Positions 22,577 to 35,085 of a stretch of DNA of 64,000 nt are shown in pieces (within the stretch, counting starts at the first letter, position 1; each line of letters begins with the position of its first letter). The DNA is from Polynucleobacter sp. Tro8-14-1. Lineage in GTDB: Bacteria; Pseudomonadota; Gammaproteobacteria; Burkholderiales; Burkholderiaceae. The position numbers and the translations under genes are program-made. The stretch covers positions 186,001 through 250,000 of the forward strand of contig NZ_JACVPX010000001.1 in NCBI RefSeq assembly GCF_018881655.1, in the 5' to 3' direction. Under the pieces are notes generated by a model. The model ran no database searches. It saw only the letters and a program-made list of their open reading frames with translations, and was not told the DNA's origin.

Positions 22577-23551
22577 TTAGACCCGTGCTCCGTAGTTGGG
22601 ATCATCTTTGCGGGCATCATCATCAGGTTTTTTATCGCCCCTCACTAAATCTTCACGTGTCACACCAAGCCACATGGCCAATGCAGCAGCCACGAAGACT
22701 GAGGAGTAAATACCAAACAAAATACCAATGGTCAGCGCTAAAGCAAAGTAGAAGAGCGTTGGACCACCAAAGACCAGCATTGCCAGGACCATCATCTCAG
22801 TACTACCGTGAGTGATTACGGTACGGCTGATAGTGCTTGTAATTGCGTTATCAATGATTTCACGAGTATTCATCTTGCGATATTTGCGGAAGTTCTCCCG
22901 AATACGGTCAAAGATCACCACAGATTCGTTTACTGAGTACCCTAGAACTGCGAGAACAGCCGCCAACACTGAGAGGGAGAACTCCCACTGGAAGAAGGCA
23001 AAGAAGCCCAGGATGATGACAACGTCATGTAAGTTCGCAATGATGCCGGCAAGCGCAAACTTCCACTCAAAGCGGAAGGATAGATACACCACGATGCCAA
23101 TGATTACAAAGATGAGTGCTTTTAAGCCGTCAATAGCCAACTCTTGACCCACCTGTGGGCCAACAAACTCAACGCGTTGCAATTTCACGCCAGTCGTTGC
23201 TGGTTCAAGCGCTTGCATCACTGCCGTGCTTTGATCAGCAGAAGAAATCAATTTGCCTTCAGCATCTTTTTGCAATGGTAGGCGAATCATGACATCGCGT
23301 GAGCTACCAAAGTTCTGAATTTGAGTATCTGCATAGCCCAGCTTCTCAACCTTGGTGCGAATGGAGTCCAAAGGCGCAGTTTGTGGATAGCTGACTTCCA
23401 TCACCGTTCCACCAGTAAATTCGATGGAGAGATGCAGGCCGTTATGCCAGAGGAAAAAGACTGCAGCTAAAAAAGTAACTAAAGAAATCGCATTAAGCAC
23501 CAATGCATGGCGCATGAAGGGAATATCTTTTTTGATCCGGAAAAATTCCAT
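22577..23551 (-). CDS. secF: Protein translocase subunit SecF
   Basis: FTGGTVMEVSY; GYSVNESVVIFDRIRENFRKYRKM; next to secD. Confidence 0.97.
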   Translation of the reverse strand: MEFFRIKKDIPFMRHALVLNAISLVTFLAAVFFLWHNGLHLSIEFTGGTVMEVSYPQTAPLDSIRTKVEKLGYADTQIQNFGSSRDVMIRLPLQKDAEGKLISSADQSTAVMQALEPATTGVKLQRVEFVGPQVGQELAIDGLKALIFVIIGIVVYLSFRFEWKFALAGIIANLHDVVIILGFFAFFQWEFSLSVLAAVLAVLGYSVNESVVIFDRIRENFRKYRKMNTREIIDNAITSTISRTVITHGSTEMMVLAMLVFGGPTLFYFALALTIGILFGIYSSVFVAAALAMWLGVTREDLVRGDKKPDDDARKDDPNYGARV

Positions 23552-23554
23552 GGC

Positions 23555-25414
23555 TTATTTCTCCTGTGGACGCCAAACTTGGCCGATAGCGAGTTTTTGA
23601 ATCTTCTTATGTCTGCCGTACCAGAGGTTAACAAGGCCACGTGAGAAGAAGACAGCCGAGAACATTGAAGTCAGAATACCTAAGCAGTGAACCACTGCGA
23701 AGCCTTTGATAGGGCCAGATCCAAATGCTAACAAGGCCAGACCAGCAATTAAGGTTGTTACGTTAGAGTCCAGGATTGTTGCCCAAGCTTTATCAAAGCC
23801 GACAGAAATGGCTGTTTGTGGTGAAGCTCCGTTACGTAACTCTTCACGAATACGTTCGTTAATCAACACGTTGGAGTCAATAGCCATACCCAGAGCCAAG
23901 GCCATCGCAGCGATGCCCGGCAAGGTGAGCGTGGCTTGCAGCATCGATAGCACTGAGATGAGCAAGAGCAAGTTCACCGCCAAAGCGACAACGGAGAAAG
24001 TGCCAAACAGTAAGTAGTAGACCATCATGAAAATCGCGATCGCAGTAAAGCCGATCAAGAGCGACTTAAAGCCCTTCTCAATATTTTCTGCGCCAAGGCT
24101 TGGTCCAATAGTGCGTTCTTCAATGATTTCCATTGGTGCCGCTAATGATCCAGCGCGCAAGAGCAGGGCTAAGTCATTAGCGCTCTCGGTAGTTGGCTGA
24201 CCAGTGATCTGGAACTTAGAGCCAAACTCACTTTGAATGGTGGCGATGGTGAGCACTTCACCTTTATCCTTTTCAAATAAGATCATGCCCATCGGCTTGC
24301 CGATATTTTCGCGAGTCACTTCTTGCATGACGCGACCACCAGCGGCATCCAGGGAGATGTTTACTGCTGGGCGTTGGTTTTGGTCAAAGCCAGCACTAGC
24401 ATCGGTAATGCGATCACCACTGAAGATGACTGATTTTTTAAATACACCCAAGCGATTTTCACCAAAGCGGAAAGTATCCATGCCTGGAGGAGGGGTTTCG
24501 CCTAAGCTGATGGTAGACGCCAAGGGGTCAGCTAAGCGAGACTCTAGAGTTGCTGTGCGACCGATGATGTCTTTGGCACGAGCGGTATCTTGTACGCCAG
24601 GTAACTGCACCACAATGCGCTCAGCACCTTGTTGTTGAATCACTGGCTCTTTAACCGCTAATTCATTGACGCGCTTATTGAGGGTGATGATATTTTGTTT
24701 GACGGCGTTATCTTGAATGGCCTTGAGAGCAGCTGGCTTAAATTCACCCACTAATTTAGGTAAAGAGCCATTGGATTTGATTAACCAAATGAGCTCAGGT
24801 TGCCCCGTTGTAAGTACTGCGCGCGCTTGATCTGCATCTTCGACATTGGCGAAGTTAATGGAGATAAAGTCAGCGCCACGTTCAATACCTTGATGCCTGA
24901 TGCTCTTATCGCGTAATTGACTGCGAATATCGCCTGCCAAGGAAGTCACTTTTTTCTGGACTGCCCCCTTCATATCCACTTGCAAGAGGAAATAGACACC
25001 GCCACGCAAATCAAGGCCTAGTGGCATTGGTAATGCATTGATTGCACTTAACCAGCCCGGTGTATTAGACAGCAGGTTTAAGGCAACAGTGTAGTTGGGA
25101 TCATTTTGATCTACATTTAATTTCTGCTGCAATAGATCGCGTGCGCGCAACTGAATGTCAGTGTTATTGAAGCGAACTTTGATCGAGCCTACATTGCCAG
25201 CGACTTCGAAGAAGAGACCGGTGTTATTAATGTTGGCTTCTGCAAGAATCTTTTCGACACGAGCCTGCGTTGCCAAATCAACCTTGATGGTTGGCTTGGC
25301 AGACGAGACTTGAACCGCTGGTGCCTCACCATAGAAATTGGGCAATGAATATAGTCCGCCGATCAGTAATGCAACGGCAATGACTAGATATTTCCAGAGA
25401 GGGTAGCGATTCAT
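23555..25414 (-). CDS. secD: Protein translocase subunit SecD
   Basis: MPLGLDLRGGVYFLLQVDM; GMAIDSNVLINERIREELRNG. Confidence 0.97.
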   Translation of the reverse strand: MNRYPLWKYLVIAVALLIGGLYSLPNFYGEAPAVQVSSAKPTIKVDLATQARVEKILAEANINNTGLFFEVAGNVGSIKVRFNNTDIQLRARDLLQQKLNVDQNDPNYTVALNLLSNTPGWLSAINALPMPLGLDLRGGVYFLLQVDMKGAVQKKVTSLAGDIRSQLRDKSIRHQGIERGADFISINFANVEDADQARAVLTTGQPELIWLIKSNGSLPKLVGEFKPAALKAIQDNAVKQNIITLNKRVNELAVKEPVIQQQGAERIVVQLPGVQDTARAKDIIGRTATLESRLADPLASTISLGETPPPGMDTFRFGENRLGVFKKSVIFSGDRITDASAGFDQNQRPAVNISLDAAGGRVMQEVTRENIGKPMGMILFEKDKGEVLTIATIQSEFGSKFQITGQPTTESANDLALLLRAGSLAAPMEIIEERTIGPSLGAENIEKGFKSLLIGFTAIAIFMMVYYLLFGTFSVVALAVNLLLLISVLSMLQATLTLPGIAAMALALGMAIDSNVLINERIREELRNGASPQTAISVGFDKAWATILDSNVTTLIAGLALLAFGSGPIKGFAVVHCLGILTSMFSAVFFSRGLVNLWYGRHKKIQKLAIGQVWRPQEK

Positions 25415-25439
25415 ATTGAGATACTTTTAAACAAATAAA

Positions 25440-25766
25440 TTAAGCAGACTTCAGAGTGCCTTTTGGCAATACTGTAGTGATGGCACCTTTTTGCATGTGC
25501 ACTTCAGTGCCAGCAGAAATTTCAACGGTAACTATTTGGTCTTTCAATGCCGTTACTTTGCCCATGATGCCGCCAACAGTAACAACTTCATCGCCAACGC
25601 CTAATGACTCGAGCATTACCTTAGTTTCTTTTTGACGCTTCATTTGTGGGCGAATCATGATGAAGTACAAAACTGCAAACATCAAAATCAAAGGGAGAAA
25701 GCTCATCAAGCCACTGGAATCTGCGCCCGCTGCAGGAGCTTGGGCAAAAGCGTTACTAATCCACAT
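25440..25766 (-). CDS. yajC: Preprotein translocase subunit YajC
   Basis: LMFAVLYFIMIRPQMKRQKETKVMLESLGVGDEVVTVGGIMGKV; upstream of secD. Confidence 0.96.
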   Translation of the reverse strand: MWISNAFAQAPAAGADSSGLMSFLPLILMFAVLYFIMIRPQMKRQKETKVMLESLGVGDEVVTVGGIMGKVTALKDQIVTVEISAGTEVHMQKGAITTVLPKGTLKSA

Positions 25767-25871
25767 ACAAAACCTCCGTTAATTACCAATTAAAAACTGC
25801 GATATTTTTCGACCTTTAAACCGATGGCCGTAACCCGCAATTCTAAACTGTGTGGGGCTTTGGAGGTGATT

Positions 25872-25894
25872 TACAGGGGGTTTTGCCCCCTGTA
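25872..25894. repeat. GC-rich hairpin in the tgt-yajC intergenic region
   Basis: TACAGGGGG-TTTTG-CCCCCTGTA, perfect 9 bp stem without a T run. Confidence 0.75.
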
Positions 25895-25900
25895 GGGCTA

Positions 25901-28101
<2,201 letters not shown>

Positions 28102-28131
28102 AGCATTACCATCAGGTATTAGATTTTAACG

Positions 28132-30195
28132 ATGACTACTAAACAAGCGCCAAGCACACTCCAAAAGATGGGTTTAGATACCCCTATGGCCCTTGCTTTG
28201 CACTTGCCATCCCGTTACGAGGATGAGACCGAGCTGCTCACTATCGAGGAGGCAATACATCAGGGTCGATTTAACTCCGCTCAGACTCAAGGTGCAGTTA
28301 TTCGTAATCAGGTCTTATTTAGACCCAGAAGGCAGATGATAGTCACTATTGAGGATGAAACTGAAACCTTAAATCTGCGTTTCCTGAACTTCTATCCTAG
28401 CCAGCAAAAACAAATGGCTGTTGGGGTCAATATTCGAGTCCGCGGTGAAGTGCGTGAAGGTTTTCAGGGTCCAGAGATGGTGCACCCTACGGTGAGAGCT
28501 GTCGCTCCAGATGCACCTTTGCCCGTTAGTTTGACTCCAGTTTATCCAGCAAGTGTTGGAGTCTCGCAAACCATTATTCGTAAGGCAGTGACACAAGCCT
28601 TGCGTGAACCAAGTCTGCAAGATAGTTTGGCTGAGTTCTTGCCCAAAGAACTGATGGCAGAGTTGCTACCAAGTCATGATTGGCCAAACTTGCAAGCGGC
28701 GATTACCTATTTGCATCAACCACCTGCTGATGCAAATACCCAAGCATTGCTAGAGCGTACTCATCCTGCTTGGCGTCGAGTGCAGTTTGAGGAACTCCTT
28801 GCTCAGCAAATTTCGTTAAAGCGTGCCCATGCGATTCGTCGGGAGCGGCATGCACCAAGCTTTCCAAGGGCAAAGAAACAAAGCCTTGAAGGGGGTTTGT
28901 TAAAGGTATTGCCTTTTAAATTAACTAATGCTCAAGATCGTGTTTGGTCTGAAATTAGTAATGATCTTTCTCAATCATTTCCGATGAATCGCCTTCTACA
29001 AGGAGACGTGGGTAGCGGCAAGACCGTAGTGGCTGCTTTAGCTGCAGCGCGGGTGATGGATCATGGTTATCAAGCAGCTATCATGGCGCCTACGGAGATC
29101 TTGGCTGAGCAGCACTACCTCAAAATGAAAGAATGGTTTGAACCTTTGGGGGTAAAAATCGCTTGGCTGTCAGGGAGTCTGAAAGCCAAAGAAAAACGAT
29201 TGGCGCAAGAAGTGATCGAGAATGGGCAAGCCCAACTCATTATTGGTACGCATGCTCTTATTCAAGAAAATGTGAGCTTTGCCAAACTTGGCCTCGCAGT
29301 GATTGATGAGCAACATCGCTTTGGAGTGAGGCAGCGTTTAGAGATTCAGCAACGGGTTGGCTCAGAATTGTTCTACTGCCATCAGCTGATGATGTCAGCG
29401 ACACCAATACCACGCACTTTAGCGATGACCTACTATGCGGACTTAGATGTCTCTGTCATCGATGAATTACCTCCTGGCCGAAAACCGATTGCTACCAAGG
29501 TAGTTAAAGCCAGTCGCCGTGATGAGGTGATCGGTGGTTTGCAAAGTTGGTTATCCAAGGGGTTGCAAGCGTACTGGGTTTGCCCTCTCATTGAAGAGTC
29601 TGAAGTGCTGCAATTGCAAACCGCAGTTGAGAGCTTCGAGCAACTGACGCAGGCTTTACCTGACTTCAAGGTTGGCCTGGTACATGGCAGATTAAAAGCA
29701 GAAGAAAAAGCGGCAGTCATGGCTGCCTTCAAGGCAAACGAGATTCAGCTCTTAGTGGCTACTACGGTAATTGAGGTTGGGGTAGACGTACCTAATGCGG
29801 CGTTAATGGTGATTGAGCATGCTGAGCGTTTTGGTTATGCCCAGATTCATCAATTACGCGGGCGCGTGGGTAGAGGGTCTGCGGATTCGGTCTGTATTTT
29901 GATGTATGCCGAACCACTTTCAATGGCCGCCAAGGAGCGTCTACAAACTTTACGTGAGACCTCAGATGGTTTTGTGATTGCTGAGCGAGATTTATCACTG
30001 CGTGGTCCGGGTGAATTATTGGGCGCAAAGCAATCAGGGGATGCGATGTTGCGCTTTGTTGATTTGCAACGCGACGCCTGGTTAATTGAGTTGGCTCAAC
30101 AGGCGGCTGAGCGCTTACTCGCTGAGCATGCAGATCTGGTAGAGCGTCATTTAGAGCGCTGGCTCGGATCTCGAGCTGAATTTCTGAAGGCCTGA
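28132..30195 (+). CDS. recG: ATP-dependent DNA helicase RecG
   Basis: [65 protein letters not shown]. Confidence 0.97.
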   Translation: MTTKQAPSTLQKMGLDTPMALALHLPSRYEDETELLTIEEAIHQGRFNSAQTQGAVIRNQVLFRPRRQMIVTIEDETETLNLRFLNFYPSQQKQMAVGVNIRVRGEVREGFQGPEMVHPTVRAVAPDAPLPVSLTPVYPASVGVSQTIIRKAVTQALREPSLQDSLAEFLPKELMAELLPSHDWPNLQAAITYLHQPPADANTQALLERTHPAWRRVQFEELLAQQISLKRAHAIRRERHAPSFPRAKKQSLEGGLLKVLPFKLTNAQDRVWSEISNDLSQSFPMNRLLQGDVGSGKTVVAALAAARVMDHGYQAAIMAPTEILAEQHYLKMKEWFEPLGVKIAWLSGSLKAKEKRLAQEVIENGQAQLIIGTHALIQENVSFAKLGLAVIDEQHRFGVRQRLEIQQRVGSELFYCHQLMMSATPIPRTLAMTYYADLDVSVIDELPPGRKPIATKVVKASRRDEVIGGLQSWLSKGLQAYWVCPLIEESEVLQLQTAVESFEQLTQALPDFKVGLVHGRLKAEEKAAVMAAFKANEIQLLVATTVIEVGVDVPNAALMVIEHAERFGYAQIHQLRGRVGRGSADSVCILMYAEPLSMAAKERLQTLRETSDGFVIAERDLSLRGPGELLGAKQSGDAMLRFVDLQRDAWLIELAQQAAERLLAEHADLVERHLERWLGSRAEFLKA

Positions 30196-30205
30196 TAATT
30201 ACCTT

Positions 30206-31069
30206 ATGAATTTAAAAGATCGTTTTATTTCTTACGGGTACCTAATCAGGCTAGATAAGCCAATTGGTACGCTATTACTGTTATGGCCTACGCTCTGGGC
30301 TCTTTGGTTGGCAAGCAGTGGCGTGCCTGATTTATCTATTTTGCTGATCTTTACGGTTGGTACTTTTTTGATGCGTAGTGCGGGCTGCGCAATCAACGAT
30401 TATGCTGATCGTGATTTTGATCGGCATGTTAAACGGACCCAAGGTCGCCCAGTCACGAGTGGAAAAATCTCCGGCAAAGAGGCTGTAGCCGTAGCTGGTA
30501 TTTTGGCACTACTCGCCTTTTTACTCATTCAGCCCCTGAACCTATTTACAAAGCAGTTATCCGTGCTTGCTTTGCTAGTAGCCTTCGTCTATCCCTTTAC
30601 TAAACGCTTTTTTGTCATGCCTCAAGCTGTCTTGGGTATTGCCTTTGGCTTTGGCATTCCGATGGCGTATGCGGCTATTTTGGATTTCATCCCCCTAGAG
30701 GCTTGGTTCTTATTTATTGGGAACATCTTTTGGGCGATTGCTTATGACACCGCTTATGCCATGGTTGATCGCGATGATGATCTGCGCCTAGGGTTGAGAA
30801 CATCGGCCATTACTTTTGGTCAGTACGATGTCGTCGCTATAGCAATAAGCTACGGGATGCTTTTTCTGAGTCAGCTATGGGTGGCGCAATTAGCCAACTT
30901 AAGCAATTATTATTTAGTGGGTTGGTTCGCTGCATTGGCTTGCGCAATCTATCACTTGAAGTTGGTTTCAACTCGCAATAGAGATAATTGCTTTAAAGCA
31001 TTCCGCCATAACAACTGGTTAGGCGGATTTTTATTTATAGGAATTGTGCTGGGTTTAGGTATTAACTAA
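30206..31069 (+). CDS. ubiA: 4-hydroxybenzoate octaprenyltransferase
   Basis: [51 protein letters not shown]. Confidence 0.96.
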   Translation: MNLKDRFISYGYLIRLDKPIGTLLLLWPTLWALWLASSGVPDLSILLIFTVGTFLMRSAGCAINDYADRDFDRHVKRTQGRPVTSGKISGKEAVAVAGILALLAFLLIQPLNLFTKQLSVLALLVAFVYPFTKRFFVMPQAVLGIAFGFGIPMAYAAILDFIPLEAWFLFIGNIFWAIAYDTAYAMVDRDDDLRLGLRTSAITFGQYDVVAIAISYGMLFLSQLWVAQLANLSNYYLVGWFAALACAIYHLKLVSTRNRDNCFKAFRHNNWLGGFLFIGIVLGLGIN

Positions 31070-31935
31070 CTCTGGCCGAGTTCATCGCCCATCGTTTTGC
31101 CACGCTGACTGGCTGCATCAATCGCTTTTTCTAAAATTTCATGCCAACCTTGTTGTTTCATGACATCTAGAGCAGCAGCAGTGGTTCCGCCTTTTGAAGT
31201 GACTCTCTCGCGGAGAACGCCAGCGTGCTCATCAGAGTTATGGGCGAGCTGTGTAGCGCCTTCAAGAGTGGCATACGCCAGCTTGCGAGCCGTCTCTGTA
31301 TCAAGACCGAGCTTCTCTCCAGCAGATTGCATTGCCTCTAAAAATGCAAAGACATAGGCTGGGCCACTACCAGAAACAGCAGTTACTGCGTCCATCAATT
31401 TTTCTTCTTTTACCCAAACGGTTTGACCTACCGCATTACAAATGGTTTCAGCTAAGGCGCGGTCAGATTGATCTACAGCTGCATCTGCAAAAAGACCGGT
31501 AATCCCTTTACCAATTAAGGCTGGAGTATTGGGCATAGCGCGCGCACAGCGTGTGTGATCAAGCCAGCGACTCATATCTTTTAGGCGAATACCGGCAGCG
31601 ATGCTCAGAATGAGTGGGCCGGGAGCGCTAGCATGCTTAAGTTTAGATGCCAAACCTTTGGCGACGACATTGAAGTCTTGGGGTTTGATCGCCATGACAA
31701 GCACATTATTTTTAGAGAAGTCAAAAGAGATATGTTCTAAAGCGCTAATGCCTTGAACGCCAAAATCTTCGTGCAGCTTGAGGGCGGTTGTAGCATTTGC
31801 TTCTACAACAGAGATTTGATTGGATTCGAATCCACTAGCAAGAAGGCCGCTAATGAGGGCGCGCCCCATATTGCCGCCACCAACAAAGGTGATGTGCGCA
31901 TTGCTATTATTTTGTGCGATTTTGTTTGTGCTCAT
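31066..31935 (-). CDS. proC: Pyrroline-5-carboxylate reductase
   Basis: [57 protein letters not shown]. Confidence 0.96.
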   Translation of the reverse strand: MSTNKIAQNNSNAHITFVGGGNMGRALISGLLASGFESNQISVVEANATTALKLHEDFGVQGISALEHISFDFSKNNVLVMAIKPQDFNVVAKGLASKLKHASAPGPLILSIAAGIRLKDMSRWLDHTRCARAMPNTPALIGKGITGLFADAAVDQSDRALAETICNAVGQTVWVKEEKLMDAVTAVSGSGPAYVFAFLEAMQSAGEKLGLDTETARKLAYATLEGATQLAHNSDEHAGVLRERVTSKGGTTAAALDVMKQQGWHEILEKAIDAASQRGKTMGDELGQS

Positions 31936-32657
31936 TTGCTAATCTTATCGCGCTTCCCGAAAATGGCTGTACCAACGCGAACTAAAGTGCTGCCTTCAGC
32001 GATGGCGGCCTCTAAATCATCGGACATGCCCATCGAAAGGGTGTCAAAGAACTGGTAACCAAGTTCAGTGAAATGGCTGGCTTGTATGCGCTTGAAACAA
32101 TCTTGTACGGCTGCAAAAGCCTGGCGTTGCAAGGCAGGGTCTGGATTAGGTGCGGGAATTGCCATCAAGCCCCGCAGAACTAAGTTTGGTAAAGAGGTAA
32201 TAGCGTTACAGAGTTCTTCAACTTCAACCAGAGAAATGCCGCTTTTGCTCTCTTCCTCGCTAACATTGATTTGTACGCAAACCATCAATGGCGGTAAATC
32301 TGGAAACTCGCCACGTTGGGCGGATAGGCGTTCTGCAATTTTGAGGCGGTCCACACTATGAACCCAATCGAAGTGTTGGGCTACTTCTCTGGTTTTATTG
32401 CTCTGCAAAGGTCCAATGAAATGCCAGTTCAACCAAGGGCGTAATTTGGCTAACTTCTCAATTTTTTCAACGGCCTCTTGCACATAGTTTTCACCAAAAG
32501 CCGATTGACCAGCATGCATAGCTTCTTCAACGGCAGCGGCAGGAAAGGTTTTGCTAACAGCTAAAAGTTCAATATCTTCCGGCTCACGCTTTGCTGCTAG
32601 GGCAGCAAGTTCAATCCTTGCTCTGACTTGCATCAGATTGACAACAATGGAATTCAT
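31932..32657 (-). CDS. yggS: YggS/PROSC-family pyridoxal phosphate homeostasis protein
   Basis: LLAVSKTFPAAAVEEAMHAGQSAFGENYVQEAVEKI; WHFIGPLQSNKTREVAQHFDWVHSVDR; LSMGMSDDLEAAI. Confidence 0.95.
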   Translation of the reverse strand: MNSIVVNLMQVRARIELAALAAKREPEDIELLAVSKTFPAAAVEEAMHAGQSAFGENYVQEAVEKIEKLAKLRPWLNWHFIGPLQSNKTREVAQHFDWVHSVDRLKIAERLSAQRGEFPDLPPLMVCVQINVSEEESKSGISLVEVEELCNAITSLPNLVLRGLMAIPAPNPDPALQRQAFAAVQDCFKRIQASHFTELGYQFFDTLSMGMSDDLEAAIAEGSTLVRVGTAIFGKRDKISK

Positions 32658-33931
32658 GAGGCCTTAGAAGATTTGCTAAGTAGTTGATCTACGATTTCAA
32701 TCCAATGCACTACTGGGGTGTCTTCTTGCTGCAGATGGGTGATGCAGCCAATGTTTCCAGAAACAATGACCTCTGCACCAGATTCCTCGCAGGCGGCATT
32801 TAAGTGGGTTAACTTATTTTTACGAAGTTGCTCAGAGAGTTCTGGTTGAGTAACAGAGTAAGTGCCTGCAGAGCCGCAGCAAAGATGGCTGTCCGCACAT
32901 AAACGCACACCAATACCGATACTAGAAAGTAAGCCCTCAACCTTGCCGCGAATTTGTTGGCCGTGTTGCAAGGTGCAAGGCGGGTGATATACGACGCCTG
33001 GTTTTGGATCTGTACCTACCAGCTGCACCAGCTCATTTTGCAAGGAAGGCAGTATTTCAGAAATATCCTTGGTCAGATCTGAAATCTTTTTCGCTTTGGC
33101 TGCGTAGATGGGATCATTTGCAAAGAGATGGCCATAGTCCTTCACCATCACACCACAACCAGATGCAGTCATGACAATGGCTTCTGCACCACTTTCAACC
33201 AAAGGCCACCACGCATCAATATTTTGCTTGGCATTATCTAAACCGCCAGCTTGATCATTAAGGTGATAGCGTAGTGCTCCACAGCAAGTGGCATTGGGCG
33301 CACTAGTCATTTGAATCTTTAACGCGTTAAGCACACGTGCTGTTGCTGAATTGATATTTGGGAGCATGCCAGGCTGTACGCAACCTTCGAGTAAAACCAT
33401 TTTGTGCTGATGGGTTGTAGTAGGTCTTGCGTAAGCATCAGTGGAATCGGCCAGTGCTTTATTAACAGTTAGCGGAATCTTGCGCTTGATGCCGCTTGGC
33501 ATTAACGGACGCACTAAGCGACCTAGGGTCATAGCCGTATTAAATAAAGCAGGCTTAGTTAAACCTTCTTTTAGGGCCCAACGGGTCAAGCGTTGGCCGA
33601 TTGGGCGCTCAGGCGTATTTTCTTCTGCCCACTTGCGACCAATGTCTATTAAGTTGCCGTATTGAACACCGCTCGGGCAAGTACTCTCGCAATTGCGACA
33701 AGTTAAACAGCGATCTAAATGCAGGCGAGTCTTTTCAGTGGGTGCCTGCCCTTCTGCGATCTGCTTAATCAGATAGATGCGTCCGCGAGGCCCATCTAAC
33801 TCATCACCTAGTATTTGATAGGTAGGGCAGGTGGCCGTACAAAAACCACAGTGAACACATTTGCCCAGAATGCGGGCTGCCTCGATACCTTCCGGTGTGT
33901 TGGCAAATTGAGGGGCGAGTTGAGTTTGCAT
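32654..33931 (-). CDS. glcF: Glycolate oxidase iron-sulfur subunit GlcF
   Basis: Two 4Fe-4S motifs (CVHCGFCTATCPTY, CLTCRNCESTCPSG) and CCG domains; downstream of glcD/glcE. Confidence 0.95.
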   Translation of the reverse strand: MQTQLAPQFANTPEGIEAARILGKCVHCGFCTATCPTYQILGDELDGPRGRIYLIKQIAEGQAPTEKTRLHLDRCLTCRNCESTCPSGVQYGNLIDIGRKWAEENTPERPIGQRLTRWALKEGLTKPALFNTAMTLGRLVRPLMPSGIKRKIPLTVNKALADSTDAYARPTTTHQHKMVLLEGCVQPGMLPNINSATARVLNALKIQMTSAPNATCCGALRYHLNDQAGGLDNAKQNIDAWWPLVESGAEAIVMTASGCGVMVKDYGHLFANDPIYAAKAKKISDLTKDISEILPSLQNELVQLVGTDPKPGVVYHPPCTLQHGQQIRGKVEGLLSSIGIGVRLCADSHLCCGSAGTYSVTQPELSEQLRKNKLTHLNAACEESGAEVIVSGNIGCITHLQQEDTPVVHWIEIVDQLLSKSSKAS

Positions 33932-33939
33932 AGAAATAC

Positions 33940-35085
33940 TTATGGAAGGCGTTTAGTAGCGAATACACCTGCAGGATCAAAAGCTGATCTCAGGCGTTCT
34001 TGCACTGCCTCAAGGGCAAAGGAGTGAGCTTGCTCGGATAGCAAGGTAAAGCGCTGATTGCTAGGATCTACATTGGCACCCTGTTTAAAGCGAGTTGCAT
34101 GTCCGCCATGGGAATTAGCAATGGCCTTGATGGCTTTAAAGGTAGCATCATCGCCAGGCGCTGTAATCCAACGTTGTTGACCATGCCACTCTAGAACAAT
34201 TTCATCCGAGGCACCACTGATAGTAATTGGCCCACTGGCTGCAGGGAGTGCTAAGCGATAAAGCGTTTGATCGGCACCTAGATTGGCAAATGCAGAAAGT
34301 TTTTGCTCACGTAAATCATTCCAGAAATGTTCTGCGGTTTCAGGATTAACCTCAGTAGCCATAACCAAAGAACTCATGAGAGGAATTGCGGCTTTAACCG
34401 CGGCTGCGGCACCCGCAAGACGGAAAGTTAACTCTCCATCGCCGCCTGTAGTGGAACCAATCCAGCAGCTTGCAGATAAAGGTAGTGGCTGTCCAGCCCA
34501 TTCGTTCAATATCTTGAGGGCTTTCTCTTGGGAGATCTGGCACCGTAAGGTTGCGGTCGCCGCAGGTTTAGGTAAGACCTTGACTGAGGCTTCCAACAAA
34601 AGAGCAAGCGTTCCCAAAGAGCCGGGCAGTAAACGAGAGACGTCATATCCCGCTACGTTCTTCATGACCTTACCGCCAAAGGAAAGATCTTGGCCTTTGC
34701 CATCAATAATGCGAGCACCCAATACAAAGTCACGGAAGTTGCCCACAGCAATGCGCCCTGGGCCAGCAAGTCCGGCGGCAATTGCACCACCAAAGGTTGC
34801 ATGTTCACCAAAGTGTGGTGGTTCAAAAGCAAACACCTGATTCTTTTCTTTTAGAGCTGCTTCAATTTCTTTTAGCGGAGTGCCTGCACAGGCGGTGATG
34901 ACTAATTCTTCTGGCTGATATTCCAAAATACCGGAGTAAGTACGTGTATCTAGCTTTGTATAGCTATTCGGATTGCCATACCAAGCTTTAGTGCCACCGC
35001 CTTCAATCGAGAGCGGGGTTTTATTCTTTGCTGCATTGAGAATTTGCTCTTGGAATGCATTAATTTGTGGATGGGAGTGACTCAT
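33940..35085 (-). CDS. glcE: Glycolate oxidase FAD-binding subunit GlcE
   Basis: FAD-binding region YQPEELVITACAGTPLKEIEAAL, FGGAIAAGLAGPGRIAVGNFRDFVLGARIIDGKG. Confidence 0.94.
   Translation of the reverse strand: MSHSHPQINAFQEQILNAAKNKTPLSIEGGGTKAWYGNPNSYTKLDTRTYSGILEYQPEELVITACAGTPLKEIEAALKEKNQVFAFEPPHFGEHATFGGAIAAGLAGPGRIAVGNFRDFVLGARIIDGKGQDLSFGGKVMKNVAGYDVSRLLPGSLGTLALLLEASVKVLPKPAATATLRCQISQEKALKILNEWAGQPLPLSASCWIGSTTGGDGELTFRLAGAAAAVKAAIPLMSSLVMATEVNPETAEHFWNDLREQKLSAFANLGADQTLYRLALPAASGPITISGASDEIVLEWHGQQRWITAPGDDATFKAIKAIANSHGGHATRFKQGANVDPSNQRFTLLSEQAHSFALEAVQERLRSAFDPAGVFATKRLP

Noticed and set aside
31066-31069. 4 bp overlap between convergent ubiA and proC stops
   Set aside because: Common compaction in dense genomes; no sign of a further function.
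34283-34840. 185 aa plus-strand ORF antisense to glcE
   Set aside because: Shadow ORF inside a well-supported CDS.
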